Both the position numbers and the translations under genes were made by a program. DNA of 64,000 nucleotides, taken from Cladorrhinum sp. PSN259 (Eukaryota; Ascomycota; Sordariomycetes; Sordariales; Podosporaceae). The notes beneath the pieces are model-generated. The model saw only the letters and a list, made by a program, of their open reading frames with translations. It was not told the DNA's origin and made no database searches. The stretch covers positions 124,001-188,000 of the forward strand of contig MU867063.1 in assembly GCA_033725935.1 (NCBI GenBank), read 5' to 3'. Position 1 is the stretch's first letter; every line of letters begins with the position of its first letter. This document shows, in pieces, positions 49,752 to 60,474 of this stretch.

Positions 49752-50484
49752 TTCGTGAGCTTCAAAATGGATAGAGAAGCTGGGGGTTAGATTGTACAAA
49801 ATTGAATCATGACACCAAAGGGCAAAATTGCATTTTTGTGCATAAAGAGGATGACTGAGGCTGACTGACATTCCAATCCCAAAACGGGTTGTTCTAGATG
49901 GTGGAAAAATCTTCCATATATATATATATTGTTTCCCCCTTCACTGTATCTCCACCCTTGATATTGTCCAAGAACGGCAGGCGGGCCGAGGCAATTATTC
50001 CACCAAAGACGACGGGAGATAATAATAACTCTGACACACTGGCAAACAGAAGAAGCGCCGAAATGTCCACATTCCCGCCATCAAAAAGGTCACAAGAGCA
50101 AAGAAAGCAGGCCGGTTCATGAGGCCATGCCGTCTTTTCGGCAAGAGCACATACAGCAGCTGACGAGTCGACAGAGAGAACTCTCCCCCTTTTTCTTTTT
50201 CTCTGCGCGCGTAGCAAGGTACAACTGGTCTACAACCACAAACACCAAAGGATTGTCGACATGGCAGCTACAGGCAGCACCACAGGGATATAGAAACCAG
50301 TCCCCCATTTCGAAAGACTGGGACACTCCTGTCTCCGATAGGGGAACCACCACGACTATTCATTCTAAAAGAGAAAAATCCCATTTAACCTACGCAATGA
50401 CAAGCACAACTGGGCAGAATCAGCCCACTCAACGACAATGCAGGGTTTAGGAAACACACCCGACTAAACAACATGCAAAATATA

Positions 50485-50503
50485 CCCCCCCCCCCCCCCC
50501 CCC
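50485..50503. repeat. C19 homopolymer run
   Basis: Nineteen consecutive cytosines downstream of two convergent genes. Confidence 0.97.
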
Positions 50504-50824
50504 AAACTACACTTGGCTAAGGAGCCCACTGGAACCACCCCCACCCACCCAACGACTCACCAAGTATCACTACTTTAGAGAGAAACGGCACCTGACAAAG
50601 GACCAGTAAGGCATGCTGATAACGGAAGAGAATTTGACGTCGTCGGACGACCAGGGCCATTCACATGCCAGAAAGAAGAACACGGGCTGACAGGGGAACC
50701 TGTAACATTTTTTTTTTAAATAGAAAGAAATTGACATTTTGCACACTCCAGTCCTCCATTAGACCTCAACATAACTGAACCAGCTTTCAGAAACACCTCC
50801 CCCGATCAGCTGCAGGCAGCAAGA

Positions 50825-50849
50825 CATATATATATATATATATATATAT
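50825..50849. repeat. (TA)12 microsatellite
   Basis: Alternating A and T over 25 bases. A shorter TA tract lies at 49917-49929. Confidence 0.96.
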
Positions 50850-51282
50850 GTTACCGACAGTTCCATATTAAAAGGTTAGAAAGAAGATGGCTTAAAATCT
50901 CACAAATATTGAAAAACTAGCTTGACTCAATTTAACGATCAGCGCCCGAAGAACAACAACAACAACGACGACCACTGATTATCCCACCATCGACCAACCG
51001 CACTCCTCAACACAAAAAAACACATTCAAACGTACGGCTGTGGACAAAGTTCGTCACAACAGATAACCGTTATATATTCAGATTCTGCTGCTACCCAATT
51101 TAAAAAAAGGAAAAGAAAGTTCTTCATAAAACTATCAAACTGCTGAAGGAGAATCTACTCCTCATTCGAACCAACACAATCCAAGCCATGGTTGATTGAC
51201 ACTTGACACTTGACCAAAAGACATGACATCACAAACCCCCAGGCATGGATGGAATGCCCCATCCAAGACAACCATAACTTAT

Positions 51283-52878
51283 TTACCAACCCAACCTCAA
51301 AACCCATCCATCCCCCAACACTTTTTCCTCACCACCCTTCCCACCCCAAACCACAATTCCATTCTCCTCCAGCTCTCCCATCGTAGCAGTCGCCACAAAC
51401 GCTCTCCCGCCCGGCCCTTCAGCGCTCTCATCATCTTCATCATCCTCCGGCCCCAATTCGACCTTGGTCCACTTCCCTTCCCCCGTCTTTCCCCTCTTGA
51501 CCACACCAAGCACAGCATCAGTAGCACTGGCAATCGACATGTGCTGACTCGGCACCTGGAAAACCCAGACATCATCACCGTACTTGCGACTTTGACTACT
51601 ACTCTGTTGAATACCGTGGATCAAAGCCAGATACTCCCTCCCACCGCCGACGGTAATAGCTTCGAGTCTCGTTCCTTCCCTATCCCCCGGAGTACTCGCA
51701 GTCTGCTGCAGAAGTTCTTCTTCTGTTTGAGTAGTAGGAAATGATTTCCACCCTCCATGTCTCGAACTAAGAATGACCTCCTCTTCTTTCCCAGCCGTAA
51801 ACTTATCATTAAAGTTATCCACCGCCAATTCCAAGTACCGCAGTTCACCTATTACATAGCTGTACAATCTGCTCTTGTACAGCGCCAAAGCAGGAGATGC
51901 GGTGGGAAACGGTAAAGAAGGTAAGCGCTGCCAGGTCTTGCCTCGCACATCAAAGGCCCAGACCTCGTCTGTCTTCTTCTGCTCGCCAGATTCGTCAAGA
52001 ATGCCTCCGGCGATGATGAACGTGCCGTACCCGTCTGAATCGGCATCTGTAGCAAGCTCAGCTACTTCGCCGATGTCGGGAGTTTCGGCTGTCGTGCGGG
52101 CCCATTCTTGCCATGATTGGGACTGGGACAGAGGAGGGTTGGGATGGAGGTTTGGAGGGGAGGTGAAGGAGTCTGGCTTGGTTGTGCTGACTGCTGAGTG
52201 GGAGTGACGAGGGGAAGGGAAAAGGATGTTTGGCTGGGGAGTTATGTAGGACCAGAGGGATGTGCGGGTGTCGAATATCCTACATCTTTGTTAATTTATG
52301 TGATAATGAAGGGTATGAAGTGTGTATATTTACCAGACACGGCCCGACTCATCAATGGGGGTTGAGGAGGAAGGTGAACGCCCGCCAAAGATGAAGATGC
52401 GGGTGCCAATGACGGCTGAGGCGTGCCCAATCCTTGGAGAGGGGACAGCGGGAAGGGACGGAGACTTCCCCTTGTTAGGTGGACTAGCAAGGGGAATTTC
52501 TTCGGTTGAATCGTCGCTGACCGTTGTTTCTACAATGGTAGGTAGGGATGGGTCAGGCTCAGATTCCCCTGAAGAGGAGGACTTGGCCTTGATGGCAAAG
52601 TAGTCTGCTTGGGCACCGCTCGAAGGGAGAATGACGGCGTGCATTTCATTGTCGGTGGCACGACGTGGAGAGTCGGTCTCGCCCCCGAAAATGTAAACTG
52701 TCCCGGAGACGATGTTGGCCGAGTGACCAGATCGGGGGAGAGGAGGAACCTGAATCTTCTCCCAGGTTCCCTTGAAGCCGGACGAGCCGGTGGGGAGGGA
52801 AGGAAGAGACGGGAGTGATGAGGGGAGTGAGTTGAAGAGCTCAGTCGTCCGACGTTTGAGGAGATTGAATGATTCCAT
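51283..52878 (-). CDS. Kelch-repeat protein, function unknown
   Basis: Exons 52878-52334 and 52279-51283 (54-nt intron) give 513 residues. Kelch beta-propeller motifs are visible: RSGHSANIVSGTVYIFGGE near 49-67, PRIGHASAVIGTRIFIFGGR near 148-167, a degenerate repeat around GYGTFIIAGGILDESG followed by TDEVWAFDVRGKTWQRLPSLPFP, and a final GGRAFVATATMGELEENGIVVWGGKGG. Between the first two repeats is a Ser/Glu/Pro-rich insert, and near the end an acidic run (GPEDDEDDES). There is no F-box, BTB or membrane segment, so it is a stand-alone propeller, probably a binding scaffold. I cannot name a more exact family. It shares a 0.5 kb divergent promoter region with the Fta4-like gene. Confidence 0.88.
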
Positions 52879-53389
52879 TTTGGTGAGCTGTGATGTTTCA
52901 CTCTTTCAATTGCCGTGTAAGTGGCAGTGGCGTGATGATGGTGTAAGTGGGGTGTCGCGTGGGTGTAAGTCACTTGAGCTCGACTCTTTCACTTTGAGCG
53001 TCTAGAGAAGGGTTAAACTCAAAATATGAGAAGAAAAGGGTGAATTGGAAAGTCATGCAATTGAGAAAAAGAGGCTGTGTTGGGGCTGGGGAAGTCGTCT
53101 CACTCTTCCCGACGGTCTTCATGCATGCTGCTTTCAGCTGTTGCGTCACTTGGTGGGGTAGCTTCTCGATTGGAGTACACAGCCGTTGGAAGCTGTTTGA
53201 TAGGTAGGGTCGGATCTCACCATACGACTTTGTTGTACTACCCACATACAACCCTAACCCCGCTAACTTATCCTTCATCACCTCCCTCTTACACCTCTCC
53301 CCAACTCATTAACATCAACACTTACTGGCATACCACCTCACCACCATCTAGCATTTTCCCCACAAACTAGACTCACTTCACAGTCAAAA
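52879..53389. other. Divergent promoter region, kelch protein / Fta4-like
   Basis: About 0.5 kb between start codons. Its right end is a C/T- and AC-rich leader before the Fta4-like ATG. No gene. Confidence 0.6.
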
Positions 53390-54224
53390 ATGTCACAACC
53401 ACCACCAACAATAATATCCCTCAAACAATCATTCCTCCAATCCCAAACCCGCCTCCTCTCTCAACCACTCACCCCTACACGCGGCTGGCGCTCCCAAAAC
53501 AGCCAAAGCGATGCACCCTTACCTGAGAAAGCAATAGACGACGCCCTCTACAAGCTCAACCACTTACTCACTCAACACTCCCGCCGCGTCCACGCCCCGC
53601 AGGCCACCCGACACGTTGCCGAGCAGCTCGACGCGTTGTACCTCAACTTGAACTCTAGCGCATATTCAGACGACACTCAGACGCAATTAACAATTTCCAC
53701 CGACTTGGGTTCGTTTTCCTTGACTCTTCATAATTTATCACGATAACTAACGATGCGTAGCGGATGCGGAAGTAATCTCGTCACTTCCACCTTCTTGGCC
53801 CGAATCCTCCTCCTCTTCTTCATCATCTTCTTCACCACACGACAACCCAGAACAAGAAAAATACGGTACTCTGGTTCAAACTTTGCAATCCTTATCTTCA
53901 CAGAGAGAAATCCTCCAAAAGCGGTTGGCGAGGCTGAGAGGATTACAAAGTCTTTTAGACCCATTTTCTTCTTCTCAAAGTAATGATGAGCCTGAAGAAG
54001 AAGAAGCTGTACAACAAAATTTAGTCACTAGAAACGGGGAACTAGAAAAAGAATTGGAAAAAATGAGGGTGTTGCTTGCCAGAGTGGGCGGAAGGGTTGG
54101 TATGTTGTTGAGTGCGGATAGGATGGACGTTGACGAAATCGAGGAAAGGGATGATGATGATGATAATGATAATGGTGATGATTGGGAGAGGAGAAAGGTG
54201 GAGGGGGTTTTGGATAGTTTTTGA
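53390..54224 (+). CDS. Kinetochore protein, Fta4 (Sim4 / CENP-U-like) family
   Basis: Exons 53390-53708 and 53761-54224 (52-nt intron) give 260 residues. The N-terminal half reads as the Fta4 signature: a PTIISLKQSFLQSQTRLLSQ stretch, then TPTRGWRS, LPEKAIDDALYKLNHLLTQH and HAPQATRHVAEQLDALY. After a poly-Ser patch (about 119-127) comes a coiled coil (YGTLVQTLQSLSSQREILQK to RVLLARVGGRVGML) and an acidic Asp-rich segment near the end. Fta4 is a subunit of the inner kinetochore Sim4/CCAN complex in fission yeast, so the expected site is the centromere. The assignment is from memory of the family pattern and is good but not certain. The acidic DDDDDNDNGDD tract comes from a GATGATGAT repeat. 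Confidence 0.78.
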
Positions 54225-54582
54225 TGGCGGATATGTATGTATCCTTCAAGGTCAAGCTGACACCTTTAAAATTAAATTCACTCATGCCTGTAAGGATAAC
54301 GTTGATTTAATTTTGCAAATATTTCCATCTCATTCTTGGTGGAAAGGGGAGTGAGTATGTATGCTGACTCCCCGCAGCGAAATACTTGGACTCGAAGCAA
54401 AAAAGCAAACAATCTGACCTACGCAAGATACGTTTCCGACAAAATTCCAACTCAGAGTATCTATCTATGGTGTGAGACAACCGTTGCATATACCCTTACT
54501 GCTTACAGTATCCAGCTTCTCCTCCATCCAACACAAAGAAAAACCCCAAATACTACAAAATCCTACCTGTGCAGGCACCTCT
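54225..54582. other. Convergent 3' regions, Fta4-like / calpain
   Basis: About 0.36 kb between two stop codons. No gene. Confidence 0.6.
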
Positions 54583-57500
54583 TTATACCTTCGTACTACC
54601 CTCAACCTCCTCAATCGCATCCTTGGCACTATCATCGACATCCAAAACCTTGGTCTCCTCCACCTCTTTATTCTTCTCCCCATCCCCATCCTTCTTCCTC
54701 TTCCCCTTGCCTTCCTCCTCATCTTCACTCTCACTATCATCATAATAAATAGGCCTAACAACCTTCAGCTTCACCCCTTCCTTCTCTTTACCACCCTCCT
54801 CGTCAACCCTATAATAGACCCTCAAACCAACAACAGCAACGGCATTCCACGGCTCATCCGCATCCAAATATAACCCATTGCTTCTCTGCGGAGGCGGCGG
54901 GCTTCGTCCCCTCGGTAGTGGACCTGGCACAGGACCAGGACCAAACGATGGTGGCGGAGGAGGAGGAGGAGGCCCTCTCAAGATTCGCTGAGCCTCTTGG
55001 TCATTGTCTTTGACTAGACAGTCTAATTCCGCATCGGATACTTCGAGGGGGGAACAGGGGTCCATGATGGATTCCGGCTCCGAGTCAAAGTCTTGCGGTG
55101 GTGGTGGGGGAGGTGCGTGGTGACGGAATTGCTGGCGGGACGGGATGGATTGCCGGGGACGAGGGACTGGAGGACCCATGTCGTCCATGTAACTGGATGC
55201 TGGTCCGGGAGGGGGACGGTTATGTTGCGGATGACGCTGGTTTCTGGATGCTTGGGGAGGAGGACGGAGGTTTTGGTGATCGTTCAGTTGGTGCTCATAT
55301 TGAGCGGGGAAGTGTTGGTGAGGGCCAGGGAGATGTCGATGAGGAATGGGAGGTTGCTGTTGCCCAAAAGAAGCAAGCGGCTGTTTTGCCTCTTCTGCTT
55401 CTTCTTCCTGCTCACCCTCAGTCGGTGAAGCGTCAGTATCACGCTCAGAAGCGGCTGCTTGGGTGTCAAGCAGGATGGAATGTAATTCCTTCCCTACGAC
55501 GCTGACCACGTTGAGTGCTCGCTTGACTCTGTGTCGGAGTTCGAGGATACGCGGGTCTTCATTATGACTGGCTGGGGCAGGGGCCTGAACTGCTGCGTCC
55601 TTGGTTGAAGTTTGTGGTGACTGTTCGGCTTCCTCCTGTGCAGAATTTTGTTCCGCTACGGCAGTGACAAAGGTTGTTTGAGTGTCGCTGTTGGCTTCAA
55701 CTTCAGGGGTCGTCTCAACGTCGTCATCTTCAACTTTGGTGGCCTTATGGACGCTACTAGATTGCTCATCGGGGTTCTTGTCTGCAGGAGCCTTCTCTTC
55801 TGGTGTCTCCTTCTCAGCAGGTTTCTCTTCACCAGTCTTTTCTTCAGCCGGAACACCATCAATGGCTTCCTCTTCTGGGGCCTTCTCGACTGTTGCTCCA
55901 GAGGCAGAATTGGTAGAAGCAGAAGGTGTATTCTCGCCTACATCAGTAGAAGCCTCAGGATCAGCAGCATCTGTCTCGGCAGGCTTGCCCTCGGCATTTT
56001 CGACCTTGGCATTAGCTTCTGGTTGCCCCTCATTCTCTGGCACCTCGCCCTTCACAGATCCTCCTTTGTTGCTGCCAACCGACCGCTTTTCAGCTTGCTC
56101 CTGTTCCCACTCTTTTTGCTGTGCTTCATCGGCAGCTTTCCGCTTGGCCTCTTGCTTCTCAAAATGCTGCTTTCCCCACGCGCACCTGTGTGCACGCCTC
56201 TTGCGCTCCATCTTGACTAGCCTGCATTCATGCTGATGCTGCCTTTGCCTATCCTCCATAACAACCTTGCGTATCTTTTTCCGGTACTTCTCCTTTTGCC
56301 TCTTTTCATGCTTCTCGCGAGCTTCCTTCTCCTCCGGTGTTTCGACAACCTGGGCTTTGGTGTGAGCTAGGTCATACGCCATAGCGATGCGAAGTACCTT
56401 CTCACGACGATACCTAGCATTTAATTTGATGACATCTTCAGCAGCCAGCTGGCTCACCCAGCGACGGGCATCGACCTTGACCAAAACTGTGTACTCGCCA
56501 GCTTCCAGATTGAGCTCAACGTTACAAGACCGCGTCATCCTATACGTAGTCTGAGTTCGAACTAAATACTCCTTCTCACCGGCCTTGTGTAGGCGGAAAC
56601 CTATTCCAAAGGTGTAGGATCCCTCAAATCCTCGAAAATAACGGTCATCGAGCTGTGATAGAACAATGACAACTGGCCCCGACTTCTCCAAGGTGAACGA
56701 GAACTTTGTGTCGTGGTAATCGGGAGCCCATGAAACGTTGAGCGTGGTCCACATCGAAGTCACCTTCCACTTGTCATCATCGAAGAGTCTCGTACGGTCG
56801 AAATGTTGGTACTTGCGCAGAAGGTCCCTGTATGACATCCAAAAAGCGCCGTCGTCTCCAAAACTGTGGTTGAGCTTCTGTAGCCACTCAGCTGTCCACT
56901 CCTTGGAGCCGTCACTCCATGCTCCCTGCCACTCCCCCTTTCCCCAAGGATTCTTGAGCAAGACAAGCCGCTCTCCGTCAATTTCAACGGCTCTCAGGAC
57001 CGAGTAGGCGTGCCGTTCCCTGATACCTCTTCTGTCTCCATAGCCACGCCAATCACCAGTTGAGCACCCGAATAAAAACTCGTCATTGACCTTCAAGAGG
57101 CCTTCCTTCCAGAAATGCTCCGTGTCGAGGATATCAGCTGTGAATAGTTCAGAGGTAACCCCTCCGGTCAAATCCTCGATGCCTTCGCCTGTGAAACCGC
57201 CGTCTATGGCGGCATAATCACCATGAGCCTTGGCGTATGCCTTCTCCAGCAAGGGTAGCCAGGTTTCGTTGGGATGCTCGCATTGGGCAAAGTATAAGGC
57301 GCTACTATTGGCCTGGTATGTTTTTCGATAGTGCTCATCGGGTTCCTGGCGATGATCCATCTCATCCCAGAGCTCGCGATCGAGGTTTCTTTGCCTCTCA
57401 GTGGAACGTTTTTCGTCATAATCGGGCTTCTTTAGGTAAAGCTTGTCGTCGATGATCTCGCTAACCCATTCACCATCGCGGTAAAAGACAAAGCCGTATC

Positions 57501-58508
57501 TATAAATGAAAGTGTCAGCAATTCACCTCAAGAGCAATGTGGCAACTCAGGAACTTACACGCCAATCTTCTCGTCCCTGGCAACACAAACTTTCTCGACC
57601 AGGCCCCGCTTGTTGGTGAGGGTGCAGAGCGCAGCCATGAACCAGCAGTCGCCATCCGCTCCTTGTCGAATATCGTTGGCTGTCGGGCCCTCGATGTAGA
57701 ACTTTGGGTCATCAAAGATATCGCCAACCCTCTTCACTGACCGAGGGTTAAAATGGGCACCCGGAAAGGCGCCCAGTTTATCCAGCTTGACACGACTATC
57801 AAAATCGCCATCGTCATCTGCATCCGACTCAAACCCTCCAGGCACGCCCTTCCTCTCTTTGCCTGGTCTCTTCCTTTTTCCAGCCCCGGCGCGCTCACCA
57901 TGAAGGAGATAAGCCGACCGACTCCGCTCAACATCCCTCACGGGCTTTTTTTGTTTCTTTTTCCTCCTCGAACGAGTCGAGCCATTGTCGCTAGAGTCGC
58001 ACCCAGAAGAGTAATCAGGCGCCGGCGCTTGATAGTCAAAAAAAGCGTTGCTCAGGCCCACTAAGCAATTCCTCTGGCCCGATTTCAGGTCGTAATCGAG
58101 ATCAAAGTGAGGGTCTCGATACTTTTGGTTCACACGTCGGCACTCGAGCACGATCTGCTCAACCTTGGCCCGGCACGCAGCGGCAGCCTCCTCGTACGAA
58201 ATGGCGGTTGTCTTACTGGCACCACCGGCGAGGTCCTTGGCCGCCGTGCGCTTGGATAGCCGTTCAGCAAGTTCGTTTCTGGGAAGAAGAGTGGTCGCTG
58301 GGAGAATAGTCAGTAACTAAAATAAGAAGATCTCAGACTACTACATACCTTTTCCAGGATTCCTCGTTGTGAATCTCGACCAGAAGACGTCTACCTTCGT
58401 CTGGGCCGGATTGCCAGGCCCCTTTGGGAGCAGATGAGGGGAATAGACAACTCCCATTGGGCTGGGGGCTCTTTGTGGTCCTCGACCACTACCTCCTCTT
58501 GAAGACAT
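54583..58508 (-). CDS. Calpain-family cysteine protease with long disordered tail
   Basis: Exons 58508-58349, 58297-57559 and 57499-54583 (introns 51 and 59 nt) give 1271 residues. After a basic linker (SRRKKKQKKPV near 199-210) comes the calpain core: DPKFYIEGPTANDIRQG, the nucleophile Cys271 in GADGDCWFMAAL, His463 in RERHAYSV and Asn483 in LKNPWGKGEW, so the triad is complete. A C2-like beta-sandwich follows (SWAPDYHDTKFSF to about 690). The remaining 580 residues look disordered: a basic Lys/Arg/Glu-rich helix (EEKEAREKHEKRQKEKYRKK), Glu/Ala/Pro repeats such as EEKTGEEKPAEKETPEEKAP, and Pro/Gln-rich segments with several poly-Pro runs. There is no EF-hand domain and no MIT domain, which argues against the PalB/Rim13 type. 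Substrate and role are unknown. A calcium requirement cannot be judged. Confidence 0.92.
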
Positions 58509-60474
58509 TTTGGTTCAGAAAGTTGGTGTTGGCGATGCTTTCAGGAGAAATGGCAATGATCCGAGATGGAAATTTCGATTGAGCTCAATTGACAGCGAAA
58601 AAAAAAGGGGGCAGGCTCCCACAGCCTTGTCCAAGCAAGCAATGGGAAATCCATGTTATATACTTTCATTTGAGGTCGTGCAGCCAGCCAGTTACAACCA
58701 CTGTGCTCGCCGCAAGCCTGCATCTTGCCATCTTCAAGCCCCCCGCCGGAACTTGGTTGCACGGAGAGGAGGTAGACAGGGGTTCGGGTACATTCAAGGT
58801 TACACCTCAACTTTCTTGCAGTGTGGTGGCCTATTCTGTGTCGTGCTTTCCTCCACAACTCACACCAATTACACAAATTCCTACACCTCTCCTTCCACCA
58901 CTGCACTGGTGCCATGTCCAGGCAACGAAAGTTCTAGGCATTTGCAAGGTGCCATCCACATTCGACTCAGCCGCGAAGCATCCCGTCTTTCTTCTCCCCT
59001 CCCCCGCTCAGTCTTTCTGCCCTCTACATCAAGCTGAAAGCAAACCAACCAAGAGCCTCGCCTCCCACCCAATCACACCCTGTTCCGAGATGCGCCAGGA
59101 GAGAAACCAGCAACCATTCGCGAAAGCAAAGCCAGCAGCGCCACGCGCTACAGGTATGCAACCAAGAAACGGCTGTGTCAGCTTTGCTTTGGGCTGGGCG
59201 ATACGCTAAACCGATGAAAGTGTCAAGGTAGGGCTGAAGTAGCAGCAATTTGAACTCAATATCACCAAAACTCAATGATATCCAATCGCATCATATAGTG
59301 TGTTCAATTCCCTCAGACTTGGTGCAATTGAGGTCTCAGGCTTCCACACCCACCTCGACCGGCAAACTCCGTTCAACTATTCTGCACTCACATCCCCACA
59401 TCTAGTTTCACAATCAACGAAACCGCAGCCGTAACCTATCACGAAAGGTATCTATGAACGAAAACATTGGAAACACGACCAAAGCCCAATGTGACACAGC
59501 AGCCAAACTGTCGCACCATGAACAAAGAAATGGGGAAACAGAGCTACATACATACTACCCACTTCTGAGCAGAGGAAAAGGGAAGTAAGCTTCGGGCTGA
59601 CTTTCGCGTTTTGCGGGGTGCCATGCCAAACCCCATCCCACGATCCCCCCCCCCCCCCCTCCCTCCGCCTCCACTCACCTGGCCACAGCCTCACCCGCTA
59701 ATCTAGTCTACATTAACCTCATAATAAGCAAGCATTGCATACATACCTTACCCAAGCAAAGCCCGAAAATCACGTTTCGCTTTTCCGGTTTCTGATAACA
59801 TCCTCGCTCAGCATTCAAGTATGCTCAACAAATACTGGGAGGGAAATCAAAAGACTAGATAATCGTAATTTGACAGCCACATTGAAACCAATGACCATGA
59901 CTGAAAATTAACCCCAAATTATACATACTTCTGCCTGTAATTAGTACATCTACATACATCGAACTCAGAGCACGCCAGGTTAACAAAAAGTAGAGAAACT
60001 CTTTCCAATACCCAACCACGAGAGAAAATAAAACCAAAAATAATAGTATTAAGTTATATTAGGTATCCCAGAAAGCCATAACCCCGAAAAACGAAAACGA
60101 AAAAGAAAAGAAAAAAAAAGGAAGAAAAAAACAACAACAACAAAACAATCCCTATGTAGTGGGGTATACTATGCCCCCATGTATATATATTTTACAACCT
60201 CACCCATTCCACCAAAGGTAACTATTTTGTCACTCTGACCATACCACATCTTGCACTTGAGCATGATGGGCCCCAATGACAAAAAAACTTACAAGTAGAA
60301 AGAAGAAGAAAAAACTTTTACTATATACAAGAATTTTCAACTTTTCCTATAGGAACAACCACAAAACGGCCCTCCATACACACTAAATCTGCATATGCAA
60401 GGAATCTTTGTTGATCACAAGTAGTCCCCAACACAGTGGCCCCCAAAATTCCTTTTTTCACCAGGGAAATTCAA
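58509..60474. other. 2 kb between calpain start and ArfGAP stop
   Basis: It carries the calpain promoter and the 3' flank of the ArfGAP gene. A 15-base C run is at 59645-59659 and an A-rich tract near 60090-60145. The plus-strand frames at 58510-59209 begin with non-ATG codons and show no domain. Confidence 0.6.

Larger units (their letters stand above)
49752..51282. other. Convergent 3' regions rich in simple repeats, NUO-24 / kelch protein
   Basis: About 1.5 kb between stop codons with a C19 run, two TA microsatellites and an AAC repeat near 50956. No supportable gene. Confidence 0.65.

Noticed and set aside
58510..59209. Two overlapping plus-strand frames upstream of the calpain gene
   Set aside because: Non-ATG starts, no domain, and they overlap the expected calpain promoter and leader.
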